Assembly (NCBI GenBank): GCA_023055425.1
Contig: JALGPY010000001.1
Span: forward strand, 28,943,001 to 29,007,000
Direction: 5' to 3'
DNA: 64,000 nt
DNA from: Linanthus parryae
Taxonomy: Eukaryota > Streptophyta > Magnoliopsida > Ericales > Polemoniaceae
In this document: positions 1 through 11,369 of the stretch, in pieces
How the letters are laid out: every line of letters starts with the position of its first letter
Numbering within the stretch: position 1 is the stretch's first letter
Made by a program: the position numbers and the translations under genes
The notes under the pieces: generated by a model
Seen by the model: only the letters and a program-made list of their open reading frames with translations
Database searches by the model: none
What the model was told of the DNA's origin: nothing

Positions 1-237
1 TTTTGTCTTTTACCCATTTTAAATTGACAGCATTTGCTGAGAAGTATGACACGGGAATCTGGCTATCACAACATCCTTTTGCAGTGGGAGACTGGGAGCT
101 GTACATAGTTAACGTGTGAGTCATGAATAAGTTTGATGTTTAAGAAGACTCTTGGTCACACGTATTAACTGTGGAACCACTTCTTGACTGGTGTCATCCT
201 TTGGTTACATGGAGGAACAACGAGCTTGTAATCCTAC
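1..237 (+). other. Left flank with possible exon of an unidentified gene
   Basis: The stretch starts with a pyrimidine-rich run ending in TTGACAG at about 24-30, which would serve as a splice acceptor. An open stretch follows that reads FAEKYDTGIWLSQHPFAV, then GDWELYIVN, up to about 113. Possible donors (GTGTGAG or GTGAGT) lie at 112-120. On the far side of the chromovirus, 13277-13330 can be read EIVNIERGKRTVVVV and then a stop. This may be the end of the same gene, separated by the 13-kb insertion. I do not recognise the protein. The join of the two pieces is not certain because splice phases can be made to fit more than one way. Confidence 0.25.
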
Positions 238-242
238 GAGAT

Positions 243-652
243 TGATACGGCTATAGCAGAGGATGAGTCGGATACGGGTGAGGACGATGAAGATTACGAG
301 ATGGTGGATGATGGACCTGGTACACGAGGCGCAGTGTTCGCCCTCCTAACTATTTAAAAGATTATGTTTAGATGTTAGTTATATTTTATTTTCGTTACAT
401 TGTTAATTGTTTTAGACTATTATTTTGATTGCGGAGTATTTGAATTATCCGGGGTTTCTATACGGTTCTTTACCCGGATTAGGATTAGGGTCGAACCGTC
501 AGGGTTAGAAGGTCATATAAAAAGGGTGTATTTTTTCTTCCTAATGATAATTAAGAAGAATTTTGCCCTATTTTTCTGTTTTTCCTTTACCGTTGTTCCT
601 CTCGTCGAGCAGCAAGGAGCTGCCGCCCTAGCCACTGTTACCAGGGGTAACA
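243..652 (+). repeat. 5' LTR of the chromovirus
   Basis: The 410-bp repeat begins TGATACGG and ends GGGGTAACA, and matches 12869-13276 with scattered substitutions and a short length difference near 530-545. A CATATAAAAAG box at about 512-522 is a good TATA candidate and would place the transcription start shortly downstream. The sequence just after the LTR (AGTGGTGCTTTCATTG, 653-668) sits where a primer binding site belongs, but I cannot assign the tRNA. The first 120 bp correspond to the part of the 3' LTR that encodes the C-terminal tail of the polyprotein. Confidence 0.9.
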
Positions 653-719
653 AGTGGTGCTTTCATTGTTGTCGTCGGTCGGGTCTGTGATTCGCGACGG
701 CTTCCGAACGCCACCAACC

Positions 720-1502
720 ATGTCCACCTCGGAGGAAAACACACCGGAGGGTCTGGTCTTTTCTCAGGCGGATTTCATCGCCAACGTCGAAACCCTTTAA
801 CAAGATGTTCATGCTAGAGATCAAATATAGGATACGGAGATGCGTGCTCGTGATAGGCGAATCAAAACCGAGTTCACATCCCTACATAATACAATCCGAC
901 AGGTAGGGCACCAGATCACACCACCACCCCCACCACCGCCATCCCCCCTCCACCTTCGCCTCTGTTACTGCATACCGCCGCCCCACCTGGGCGACAACCT
1001 GCTGTCATCACGGACAACAACCCACTGCCCCACGGGACAGCAGCTCACCCAAGTCAGGACACCTCCATCATACGCCACGGATACTCGGTGCGCACTGTGG
1101 CAGCCTCCACCCTCGCGTTCAGCAGCGACAAACAGCACCGACAGCGCTCCATGGATGCGTATCGACTCGCCCCGATTCAATGGCGACCACCCCGTGGGGT
1201 GGATTTTCCGGGTTCAAAAGTTTTTTGATTATCATCGCACGACCGAACTTGATCGCGTAGACTTGGTTGCAATGCTAATCAATCACCCCGCTTTGGAGTG
1301 GTTACGATTTTATCAGTCCAACAACATCACGGCTACATGGATGCAGTTTTTACAGGTCGTCAAACAGAGATTCAACCCGGGACACTACGAGGATTATTTG
1401 GGTGCACTCTCTAAACTTCAACAACGCTCTACGGTCTTGGCGTACCAAACCGGATTCGAAACTATGCTCAACAAAATCACTGGGGTGCAAGAATGGTGCT
1501 AA
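720..1502 (+). pseudogene. gag of the chromovirus (broken)
   Basis: The likely start is the ATG at 720, 68 bases after the LTR. The frame meets TAA at 798-800 and another stop before 840, then stays open to 1500. The part from about 1150 to 1490 is a Ty3-type capsid domain: FNGDHPVGW, then WLRFYQSNNITATW, then VKQRFNPGHYEDYLGAL match the retrotransposon gag family. A proline-rich stretch lies at 920-960. The frame is lost near 1495, and the rest of the polyprotein continues in another frame from 1493. The protein would form the capsid of virus-like particles. Confidence 0.85.
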
Positions 1503-2197
1503 TTTCTGTCTTCCAAGCCGGTCTCAAGCAACCTATCAAGCGAGAGCTTACATTACGCAACCCCCTTGCTAATTTCTTCCTATCTTCCATTTTACGCGTG
1601 AAGAACGCGACGAGCGTATGCATAAGGGTCTCTGTGTTTAACTGTGATGAAAAATTATTCAAAGTTCATAAATGCAAGTCTCGTTTCTTAGCACTTTTAG
1701 GGGATGACGATGATGAGGCTGCAACCCCAACACCAGCAGAGGACAAGGATCCTGGCATCATTATTGACAATCTGTCGCATCTCCATACTTTCGCTGGTAA
1801 TCCACACCCTCTCTCTTTGAAGCTAACATGCGTAATTTCTGGAGTCACGGTTCAGATATTGATCGATGGGGGCAGCACACACAACTGCATACACCCGGCT
1901 ATGGCTGAACATCTATCCTTCCTCCTACATCCGGTTTCACCTTTCCGTGTTTATCTGGGCAATGGTTAGTCCCTCCGTTGTTCCTATTACTGTCCGCAGA
2001 CAGCCCTATCTGTTCAGAGCACGGTGTTCGATGTTGATCTGTACGTGCTTGCGGTTCATGGTATTGATGTTGTTCTTGGGATTCAGTGGCTTCAGACTCT
2101 TGGCAAGGTTTCCCATGATTACAACAAGTTGACAATGGAGTTTGACTGGAAAGGAAAGTCGATTGTGCTATCAGGGGTTAATCATGGACCCAAATAG
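1493..2197 (+). pseudogene. Nucleocapsid remnant and aspartic protease of the chromovirus
   Basis: This is read in the same frame as the reverse transcriptase downstream. The remnant NCDEKLFKVHKCKSRF matches the CCHC knuckle of chromoviruses with the first cysteine lost. An acidic GDDDDE stretch follows. The protease is recognised by ILIDGGSTHNCIHPAMA; the usual catalytic triplet DSG reads DGG here. A second conserved block, VHGIDVVLGIQWLQTLG, is typical of the end of Ty3 proteases. In-frame TAG codons lie at 1967-1969 and 2195-2197. The protease would cut the polyprotein, but this copy cannot make an intact one. Confidence 0.82.
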
Positions 2198-3670
2198 ATT
2201 TTGTATAATAATCTGTCCGCGTTGACACTCTCACAGCCAGATTTTGAGCTCTTCGAGCTCCTACCCGTGCCTACCAGCCACGACCCCGAGCCTGACCGAG
2301 CTGCTTTTCCGTCCGACCTCGCACATGAAATTCAGGTTGTTCTCCAGCAACACAAGGGGTTTTTCGAGATGCCCACTAGCCTCCCAAAAGTTCGTCCAGG
2401 TGATCACCGCATCCATCTGTTGCCCGGTACCAAACCTGTTAATGTATGACCGTATCGATATACTAATTTTCAGAAGTCCAAGATTGAACGACAGGTGCGT
2501 GTAATGTTGGAGCAAGGGATAATCCAACCGAGCACAAGCGATTTTTCTTCCCCAGTTCTGCTAGCACGGAAGAAATATGGTACGTATCGTTTTTGTGTGG
2601 ATTACAGAGCTCTGAATGCTGCCACCGTACCGGATCATTTCCCTATACCCACCGCGGATGAGCTATTTGACGAGTTGGGTGCAGCACGTTCTTTTTCGAA
2701 ATTGGATTTGCGCTCGGGTTATCATCATATCAGGATGCATGATGCAGACATCGCTAAGACCGCCTTCAAAACACATGACAGCCATTATGAGTTCTTGGTG
2801 ATTCCTTTTGGCCTCACTAATGCCCCGTCTACCTTTCAGGCAGCGCTAAACCAAATATTTCACCCCTTGCTGCGTTCATGTGTCATAGTTTTCTTTGATG
2901 ACATTCTGATCTACAACACTACCTTAGAGTTGCACGACCAACACCTCCATCAGGTACTGTAGTTATTATCGGAGCACTGTTTTTATGTGAAATTATCAAA
3001 GTGTTCTTTCAGCAGGACGACCGTTGAATATCCGGGTCACCTTATCACCAGCGGTAAACTCATGGCCGAGGATCAGAAACTGGAAGCTATGGCGGCTTGG
3101 ACCACACCAAAGTTGTTCAAACAACTCAGGGGGTTTTTGGGACTGACTGGCTATTACCGTCGGTTTATACGCGATTACGCAACACTTGCTGCTCCACTCA
3201 CAAACCTTCTTAAGAAGGATGCCTTTGTATGGTCCGAGTCCGCTACGGAAAGCTTTGTCGCTTTGAAATAGGCGATGACTTCTGCCCCTGTTTCGCGTCT
3301 TCCTGATTTTGTAGTGCCCTTTGTTATCGAAACTGATGCTTCTGATACAGGTGTGGGTGCAGTTATTATAAAGGAGGGTCATCCCTTAGCCTTTTTCAGT
3401 AAGCAGTTGGGGCCACTTCTTCGAGTTGCTTCGACTTACCACAAGGAATTGTACGCAGTTGTCGAAGCGTTGCAGAAGTGGCAGCAATAACTGTTGGGTC
3501 ATGAATTAATTATCCGCATTGATCAGAAGAGCCTTAAAGAATTGCTTTCTCAGTTCATCCAGACACCCGATCAACGACATCAGGAATGTAATCGGCTTCA
3601 ACTTCCGCATTGAGTACAAACCCAGGGCCGACAATCGGGCTGCCGATGCCTTATCCCGCAAACACACTGA
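2198..3670 (+). pseudogene. Reverse transcriptase and RNase H of the chromovirus (broken)
   Basis: One frame runs from 2201 to about 3490 with stops at 2447, 2960, 3269 and 3488. Reverse transcriptase blocks are in order: [42 protein letters not shown] and [12 protein letters not shown], where FFDD is the catalytic box. RNase H follows with FVIETDASDTGVGAVI, HKELYAVVEAL and RIDQKSLKEL, the usual acidic residues being present. Two of the stops fit CAG to TAG changes and one fits CGA to TGA, as expected from methyl-cytosine deamination. The frame ends at the inserted Athila-type element, just before integrase. Confidence 0.9.
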
Positions 3671-5307
3671 TGATAGAACCTTATAGGGGCTATAACTCTT
3701 TAGCATTTATCACACGATAATATGTATTTGGAGAGTATTTTGAGGCCAATGTTAGAGATTCTAGGTCGTTTTATCACTTGTTGCTACCATGTGCTATATT
3801 GTTAGTCCGGGCGTTTTCTATGCATATTTTATTATTATTTGTCAAATATAATCGCTTGGTATGTTTGTTCATGTTGTTTTGGAAGGGACAGATGCTAATC
3901 GGTTGATAGGAGGCATGGAACGAACTTCGGAAACAACGGGAGCTCAAACGGAGTGAAGAGAAGCCGAATTGGAGGAGCTTGGATGACCAGCCTGCACTAT
4001 TTTGATCATGGCCGGATTTCTACAAATAATTTTGGGGTGAAACCAGTTCCATATGAAATTAGACTAAGAGAGATTTCCAACGATAGGTCACAGAGCTAAA
4101 TCCGAGTTTGGACGAAGAAGATATCGCGTTTTGAAGTCAGGAGCAGATTTCAGGGGGCTATTGTGCAATTACTGAAGACTTCTGCGGGTTATGAAGGAAG
4201 GACGACCTAGGGACGGAAATAAGCACCATTCACGCCTATTGAGAGCCAAGAAGAAGGAGGAGAGCAAGGAGACTCCATTGGAAGCAACCTCAAGCAAGGA
4301 GAAGAGCCCGGATCGCGCCAATATTCACGATTTTTAGCGTTTGATCTCTTCATACCTCTTTTAATCACTTTTATGGAGAAACCTTATTGCTTTGCTAGTA
4401 TTTCAATTAGTAACTAGACGTTTTGCTAGGCTTCTCTAGAAAGCCTAGGGTTTATGTAGACGATATGTTTTCCAAATTTTAGACTTGTCTCATGCTTTTG
4501 GATTTTGATATATTGGATGAAATTTGATTTCATGAAGTTGTTAATGAGTGTAGTCTATTGACACGACTATGTTAGGAAATGATATTCATGAACTTAGGGT
4601 TTATTATTAGATTATAATCTTGCTTAATGTTAGTCTTTATTCTAGTTATTGTTCATATGCTATGCTTAATCCTTGGCAAGAATGGAGTAATTAACCAGAC
4701 TTGTTAATTAGCTAGCGAGTGCGTGAGACCGACTTAGACCTAGTTGTGATGAGATATGAACAACAATACTTAATCACTGAGACTGAGAAGATAAGTGTGT
4801 AGGATTGGCCTTAGTGGGTAGATTCGGTAGGATATAGTGAGGTGTTCGTGTGGTGGTGGTCTGAGAGGACATCATTCCGTACATTGTCGTTACCCTACTA
4901 GAACGGACCGGTAGATGTAGGTGGACCGATAGGACACTAAGTAGACCGTGACGTAGAATGACATGATACCGAGAGGAGATTGTCGGTACTATTACCCGGC
5001 TTAACTAGAATAGGATTAACGTGTTACATATCTAATCCGGAAATCGTCTACAGCCCTAGATGATCTAGAGAAGGCCTAGTTTCTCCTTATTTGTTTGATA
5101 AATTAAAAAACCCAAAAATATTAGTTAGTTATTTATTTATTTCAATTCTTAATCAAGCACAATTCTTCCTCCTGTTACTGTATTCTATGCTAATAACTAA
5201 TTAAATAATCTCAAGCTTGTCCTCGTGGGATCGATAACTCGGGGTTGAAATACCAACCCTATATTACTTGACCGTGCACTTGCGCATACACGTAAGAATT
5301 CGTGTCA
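3671..5307 (+). repeat. 5' LTR of the Athila-type element
   Basis: The 1637-bp LTR has TG and CA ends and is close to identical to 9731-11369, with scattered single-base changes and small indels. It is followed after 6 bases by the primer binding site. No open frame of note lies inside it. Confidence 0.92.
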
Positions 5308-5468
5308 AGTTTTTGGCGCCGTTGCCGGGGACAGCGGTAGATTATTTAGTTTGGAGTTAGTTTAGAGTACTTCTTTTATTTTAGTTTTGTTTTATTTCTT
5401 TCTATCTCTGTGCTTCACGGGTTTCTTGTGAGTTTGTTTTTACAGGAACGTAGGAAGCAGGAGACGTA

Positions 5469-6416
5469 ATGAGCATGTGGAGCAACAAAGATTATGAGGG
5501 GATAACGGATTACCCCTACTACTGTGTTAAATGCAGAGTTCGGCACAATGATGACACATGCTCAATGATTTGGTGCTACAAATGCAAGAAGGATCATAAG
5601 TATGAAGACGCATGCATATTCGATCCACCACAGCTTCATCAGCATCAAGAGGACTCATCGGCAAGCATGGAATACTTGCACAATATTATGGGGGAGATCC
5701 AAGCGCACATCAGAAGGATGTCCCTTATTATAGATGATCCACAAGAGGAGCCTCTTCCATACATTGAGCCCCTAATTGAGCCTCTATGGACACCATCACA
5801 AGATGGTTTGGATGAACCTCATTGGCTACCAGCTGTCCTAGGGATGCAAAGGACACTGACAGCTAGGATGGAGAAAGAACGAGAATCCAAATCGCAAGCT
5901 GCAGTCGTGGAAGAATAGGTACCTGAGCCAAGCGAAGAGTGCAATTTCCCTGAACAAGTTGTGGACTTTGCCACTTATGAGGACTCAGACTCTGATTCAG
6001 ACTGGGGTGGAGTTTTGTGTCCAACAATTGAGGAGGCAATGCTCGCTGCAAGGAAATCTCAAATTATCTTACAGCCTTGGCATGATTGAGATGACACATA
6101 CATTGAGAGCTTGTGGGGTGCTGATGATGAAGCTAATGAAACACTCCCGATTGTTGCTATTGAGGATTTGGAAATCAGCAAGTGTGGGGGTGTACGTGAA
6201 CTGCATGCGTTGACTGAAGATCATTTAGCACCAAAGGAGTACTACAACTGGGATGATTTCATGGCCAGAGACTCATTTGAGCCCAGTGGAACTTTGTGGA
6301 AGTTGATCAAGAGGATCAAGTGCAAGATGAAAAGAGTCGGCTTCTACAATTGCTCACCATCTTCTTTGCACAGGGGTGCACTTCGTGAGAAGAAATTCAT
6401 TGAGAGAAGATGGTGA
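5469..6416 (+). pseudogene. Cys-containing ORF of the Athila-type element, two in-frame stops
   Basis: A single frame of about 315 codons starts at the ATG at 5469 and is broken only by TAG (5916-5918) and TGA (6087-6089). The N-terminus has paired cysteines (CVKCRVRHNDDTC, then CYKCKKDHKYEDAC), resembling a zinc-binding fold. An acidic middle (EDSDSDSDW) and a basic end (KLIKRIKCKMKR) follow. I recognise neither gag nor pol in it and cannot name the family. It sits where gag should start. That one frame stays readable across both stops suggests it was once translated. Confidence 0.6.
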
Positions 6417-9400
6417 AAGAAGAAAAAGTGGAGAGTTAAGCGTCCTTCACTATCCTAGACGGTTGAGGTAACCGGGTCGGGTCGTCGACCTTAAATTACA
6501 AGCGCTTCTTGGGAGGCAACCCAATGTAGAGTAGGATATTAGTTATTTTATTAAGTTCTCCATACTTTATTTTGAGAGGTGAGAGAGAGTGTTTTAATAT
6601 TTTCAATGAGTGTACAAGACACAGGTACCGAAGAACCCTCCGGAATCCTTTTCTTGATGCATGTGCACGATTTCGCACGCAAAACGAGGAACAATGAGCT
6701 TACCGGGAGCAAAGAAATTGATAAAGAAGCTACTCAAGGTTGAGGAGTAGCCAATTAGTCATGAGTAACATGGTAGCGAGTTGGAGTATCGGGGTTGCAC
6801 GCATCGGAATCCGGAGTGAAAATAAAGTTCAAGAGCTTTGGAGGCGAGATTCTTTGCACAAGAGAGATAATTTTAAAATAAATTGAAAATTTCTTGGATG
6901 TGAGATTTTCTAGTCAAAAATTGATTCCTCGTCGAGTGTGGAGTCCAACGGTTCAAGAATCGCGCGAATCGGGTACCGGATGAAGAAGATAGAGCAAAAA
7001 CAAAACGGGCGAAAGCAGTGCATTTCGGCACCCATTTCGGGCCGAAATGGGGGCCGAAATACACTGATTTCAGCCCCGAAATCAAACATGCCCACTGTTC
7101 TCAATTGCTACAGTGATTTAGGCCCCATTCGAGCCGAAATGGGGGCCGAAACGGGCGGGTTTGTCCGATTTTGGGGGTGTTTTTTGGTATTTTCTTGATT
7201 GTTTAAAGCCTATATCCAACCAAAAAGTCCCCTAACACCCCAAACTTGGATCAAACCGCACTTTTCTTCATCTTCTTCCTCCCAAACCTTCAAGAACACC
7301 CATACATCCATACACCCAAATTTTCAAAACTCGACCAAATTCAAAAAATTTTGTTGGGTTTTGCTCCTTGCAAACCCAACAACAACATTAACTCTTGAGT
7401 TTTTAAAAGATAGGGCTTTGTTTGAGTGTGGGGGAAATCAAAGAGGAAGAGCTCCAAGAACAAAATTTTCACGATTCATCAACTTGGAGGGGGATTCGGC
7501 CAAAGCTCAGAGAGGGACTTAAGACGGGGACACCAAGGAGCTTAAGGAGGTAAACATGCCTTCACTAGCTCGTGTTTCCGAAAAAATTTGTACAATTTTC
7601 TCTCTCTCGACTTTAATTCTTGCTTAGGCACTCTTAGGGCTTAATTTCTTGAAAAAATTTACTTGCTCATACTTGGATTATTGGATACTTGTTTAGCTCA
7701 CTCCGACTAGACCTCACGTGCACTCACTCCGACTAGACCCACCGGCCTTACGCTTGAGCAACCGAGTCCTCTTGATTTCACTCTACTTTTCGTTGAGGAC
7801 AACGGAGCGCTTAAGTGTGGGGGAGTTTTTAGCTATCCTCTAGTTAGCCATTGCATAGCCTTGTTAAATGTAGTTTAGCAAGTTGAGTTTGCATGCAGGT
7901 GTCGAGTCGGTTAGAATTGCATGTGCACGTTTCTATATTGCATTGTATCCATTGTTGCACTTTTAAATATTGAGTCCACCTACCCTGTGTTGTTGGTTAA
8001 TAGACTTGGCCAGTTACATATAGTGTCGAAAGAAAAAAATGAAAAAAAAAATTAAAAGTTCAAGAAAAATCCTAAAAATTGAATTTTTTTGAGAAAGGGC
8101 AATTGAAGAGAGTAAGCGTGGAGAGGGCTTAATGATAGTATTCCATATGCAGTATGAAAATATGAGGTGAGGTAAATACGCGAGAATCTGGAGTAGGAAG
8201 GCTATAGGGCCAATGCACTCGAGAATTGTGAGTAGTTGTCTCTCAAACTAGTTATCCTACAAGCGCTACACCACCGTCACATAGGTAGTCGTCAACCCTC
8301 CTCGTAGTGGAAACGGAACAACTGTGCGAGTGATTTTTAGGGGGACCTCACGTCCCGACTCACATCCTAGGTCCACTAGTTACCCCAATTTGATCCATTT
8401 ACCCCTTTTATTCACAGCCTCTAGCCTAGGAAGCCGTTCCTTGTGACTTTTATCACTAGTTAGAATGGTCCCTTCCTATGCGCCATGATAGAGGGAGTTG
8501 AGTTAGGGAGGTTCGATGAGGGTGAGCTGATTTGATACATTTTGAGTGGATTGTCTTACATGTCATCTTTTGAGGGGATGTGAGGGTGACTTAGAGACGG
8601 CAGCACACTTCGGTGTCGCGGTGAGTCGTGTCATTACACCACGACCACAAGTGGAGTGTCGTAGTGCGTGATACCTTTTTCCGCACGATATGGGGTGGGG
8701 GTTGGTTGATCTTATAGGAGGACGTTCTTGTGATTCATTCATATTTTCTACATCTTAGGTGATGAGGAGGATCGGTTGGAATTAGCACGTTTACACATTG
8801 ACTACCGGCTTCGAGATATGCTTTACATCGAGTGTGGGGGTGTCGACATATATTTGACTACGCATTTGATTTGACACATTCCACTCCCACGTTATCTATA
8901 TTGATTTGATCTCCTTGGATATTACTATTGTATTGGTGGCTCCATGTGCTTATTGGTATGGAATTGAAATTGGAAAAAAAAGAACGAAAAAAAACAGAAA
9001 GTTGAAATTGAAATGGAAATAGGGATCCGGAAATTAAACTTCATGAAGAACAAGGAGATTAGCTATTGTTCGAGATCACTTCTTCACATTTGTGGCCGCG
9101 AGAACGGCGTTGCACCAAGATTGAGGGAATGAGGGCCGAAGTAGTTAGTTCGGTGGGGTTCCTTGGATTTTGGTGAGGGAGTGTTAGAATGGGTTTTTGT
9201 GAGATATATCAAGACATCTAGGACTGCGCTTCTAAATATCCTATCCTACCCGTCCTAAAGTCGTCAACAATTTTAACCTGTGGATAAATAGCTCGGATGG
9301 TAAGTGCTAGGAATACGTTTGATGAGTGTTCGAAAGCAACTTATTTTGTGTTCGCGCCCGTCCTGTCTGACGAAACTGGCCGCAAGTTCTACCGATCACC

Positions 9401-9730
9401 AAAGTTATATAATCTTCTAGGGGATGTGAGAGCCTTATGACATGCCGGTTTGTTCTTCGATATTGCCCAATCTCTACTAAAAAGAAAAAAAATATGTTCC
9501 TTAATTCCTTGCATTGTACATACTTGAGTTGCATTGTACATATCATGTAGTTGCATAGTCGCGTCTTTGTGTATTGAGTCGTGAGTCGTGTTGGCTAGCG
9601 GAAAGTGAAGTATGCAAAGTGGTGGGGTATGCATTAGTTTGGTTTTGGGTATGTATGCAATGTCTCAAGTGTGGGAGGTTTGTGCTTCATTGTTGCTCGG
9701 GACGAGCAAGAGAGTAAGTGTGGGGGAGAT
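6417..9730 (+). other. Non-coding interior of the Athila-type element
   Basis: No convincing coding frame is present. The motif GCGCTTCTTGGGAGGCAACC at about 6502-6521 resembles a sequence commonly found downstream of pol in Athila elements, so this part may be retained from a full-length ancestor. A 7020-7160 stretch repeats short GGGCCGAAATGGGGGCCGAA-like units. Six copies of a polypurine-like motif GTGTGGGGG lie at about 6181, 7426, 7815, 8832, 9669 and 9718, the last being the true 3' polypurine tract. Confidence 0.7.
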
Positions 9731-11369
9731 TGATATCACCTTTTAGGGGCTATAATTCTTTAGCATTTATCACACGATAATATGTATTTAGAGAGTATTT
9801 TTGAGGCCAATGTTAGAAATTCTAGGTTGTTTTATCACTTAATGCTACCATGTGCTATATTGTTAGTCCGGGCGTTTTCTATGCATATTTTATTGCTATT
9901 TGTCAAATATAATCGCTTGGTATGTTTGCTCATGTTGTTTTGGCAGGGACGGATGCTAATCGGTTGATAGGAGGCATGGAACGAACTTCGGAAACAACGG
10001 GAGCTCAAGTGGAGTGAAGAGAAGCCGAATTGGAGGAGCTTGGATGACCAGCCTGCACTATTTTGATCATAGACGGAGTTCTACAAATAATTATGGGTTG
10101 AGACCAGTGCCATATGAAATTAAACTCAGAGAGATTTCTAACTATAGGTCACGGAGCTAAATCCGAGTTCGGAAGAAGAAGATATCGCGTTTTGAAGTCA
10201 GGAGCAGATTTCAGGGGGCTATTGTGCAATTACTGAAGACTTCAGCGGGTTATGAAGGAAGGACGACCTAGGGACGGAAATAAGCACCATTCACGCCTTT
10301 TGAGAGCCAAGAAGAAGGAGGAGAGCAAGGAGACTCCATTGGGAGCAACCTCAAGCAAGGAGAAGAGCCCGGATCGCGTCAATCTTCACGATTTTTAGCG
10401 TTTGATCTCTTCATCCCTCTTTTAATCACTTTTATGGAGAAACTTTATTGCTTTGCTAGTATTTCAATTAGTAGCTAGACGTTTTGCTAGGCTTCTCTAG
10501 AAAGCCTAGGGTTTATGTAAACGATATGTTTTCCGGATTTTAGACTTGTCTCATGCTTTTGGATTTTGATATATTGGATGAAGTTTGATTTCATGAAGTT
10601 GTTAATGAGTGTAGTCTATTGACACGACTATGTAGGAATTGATATTCATGAACTTAGGGTTTATTCTTAGATTGTAATCTTGCTTAATGTGTTAGTCTTT
10701 ATTCTAGTTATTGTTCATATGCTATGCTTAATCCTTGGCAAGAATGGAGTAATTAACCGGACTTGTTAATTAGCTAGCGAGTGCGTGAGAGCGACTTAGA
10801 CCTAGTTGTGATGAGATATGAAAAACAATCCTTAATCACTGAGACTGAGAAGAGAAGTGTGTAGGACTGGCCTTAGTGGGTAGATTCGGTAGGATATAGT
10901 GAGGTGTTCGTGTGGTGGTGGTCTGAGAGGACATCATTCCGTACATTGTCGTTACCCTACTAGAACGGACCGGTAGATGTAGGTGGACCGATAGGACACT
11001 AAGTAGACTGTGACGTAGAATGACATGAGACCGAGAGTAGATTGTCAGTGCTATTACCCGGCTTAACTAGAATAGAATTAACGTGTTACATAGCTAATCC
11101 GGAAATCGTCTACAGCCCTAGGTGATCTAGAGAAGGCCTGGTTTCTCCTTATTTGTTTGATAAATTAAAAAACCCAAAAATATTAGTTAGTTATTTATTT
11201 ATTTCAATTCTTAATAAACCACAATTCTTCCTCCTGTTACTGTATTCTATGCTAATAACTAATTAAATAATCTCAAGCTTGTCCTCGTGGGATCGATAAC
11301 TCGGCGTTGAAATACCAACCCTATATTACTTGACCGTGCACTTGCGCATACACGTAAGAATTCATGTCA
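9731..11369 (+). repeat. 3' LTR of the Athila-type element
   Basis: This is the 1639-bp partner of 3671-5307, preceded by AAGTGTGGGGGAGAT and followed by the second copy of the target duplication (ACAGA at 11370). Confidence 0.92.

Larger units (their letters stand above)
3671..11369 (+). mobile_element. Athila-type non-autonomous LTR retrotransposon inserted in the chromovirus
   Basis: Two direct repeats of about 1.64 kb (3671-5307 and 9731-11369) start TGATA and end TGTCA. The primer site TGGCGCCGTTGCCGGGGA at 5314-5331 is the one typical of Athila and related elements. The polypurine tract AAGTGTGGGGGAGAT lies directly before the 3' LTR. The flanks are ACTGA (3666-3670) and ACAGA (11370-11374), a 5-bp duplication with one change; removing one copy restores the host polyprotein frame. 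The 4.4-kb interior has no gag-pol, only one broken Cys-containing ORF, so it would depend on an Athila partner for movement. Confidence 0.9.

Noticed and set aside
3671..11369. Two separate solo LTRs instead of one element
   Set aside because: Primer site, polypurine tract and a restored host frame show a single insertion.
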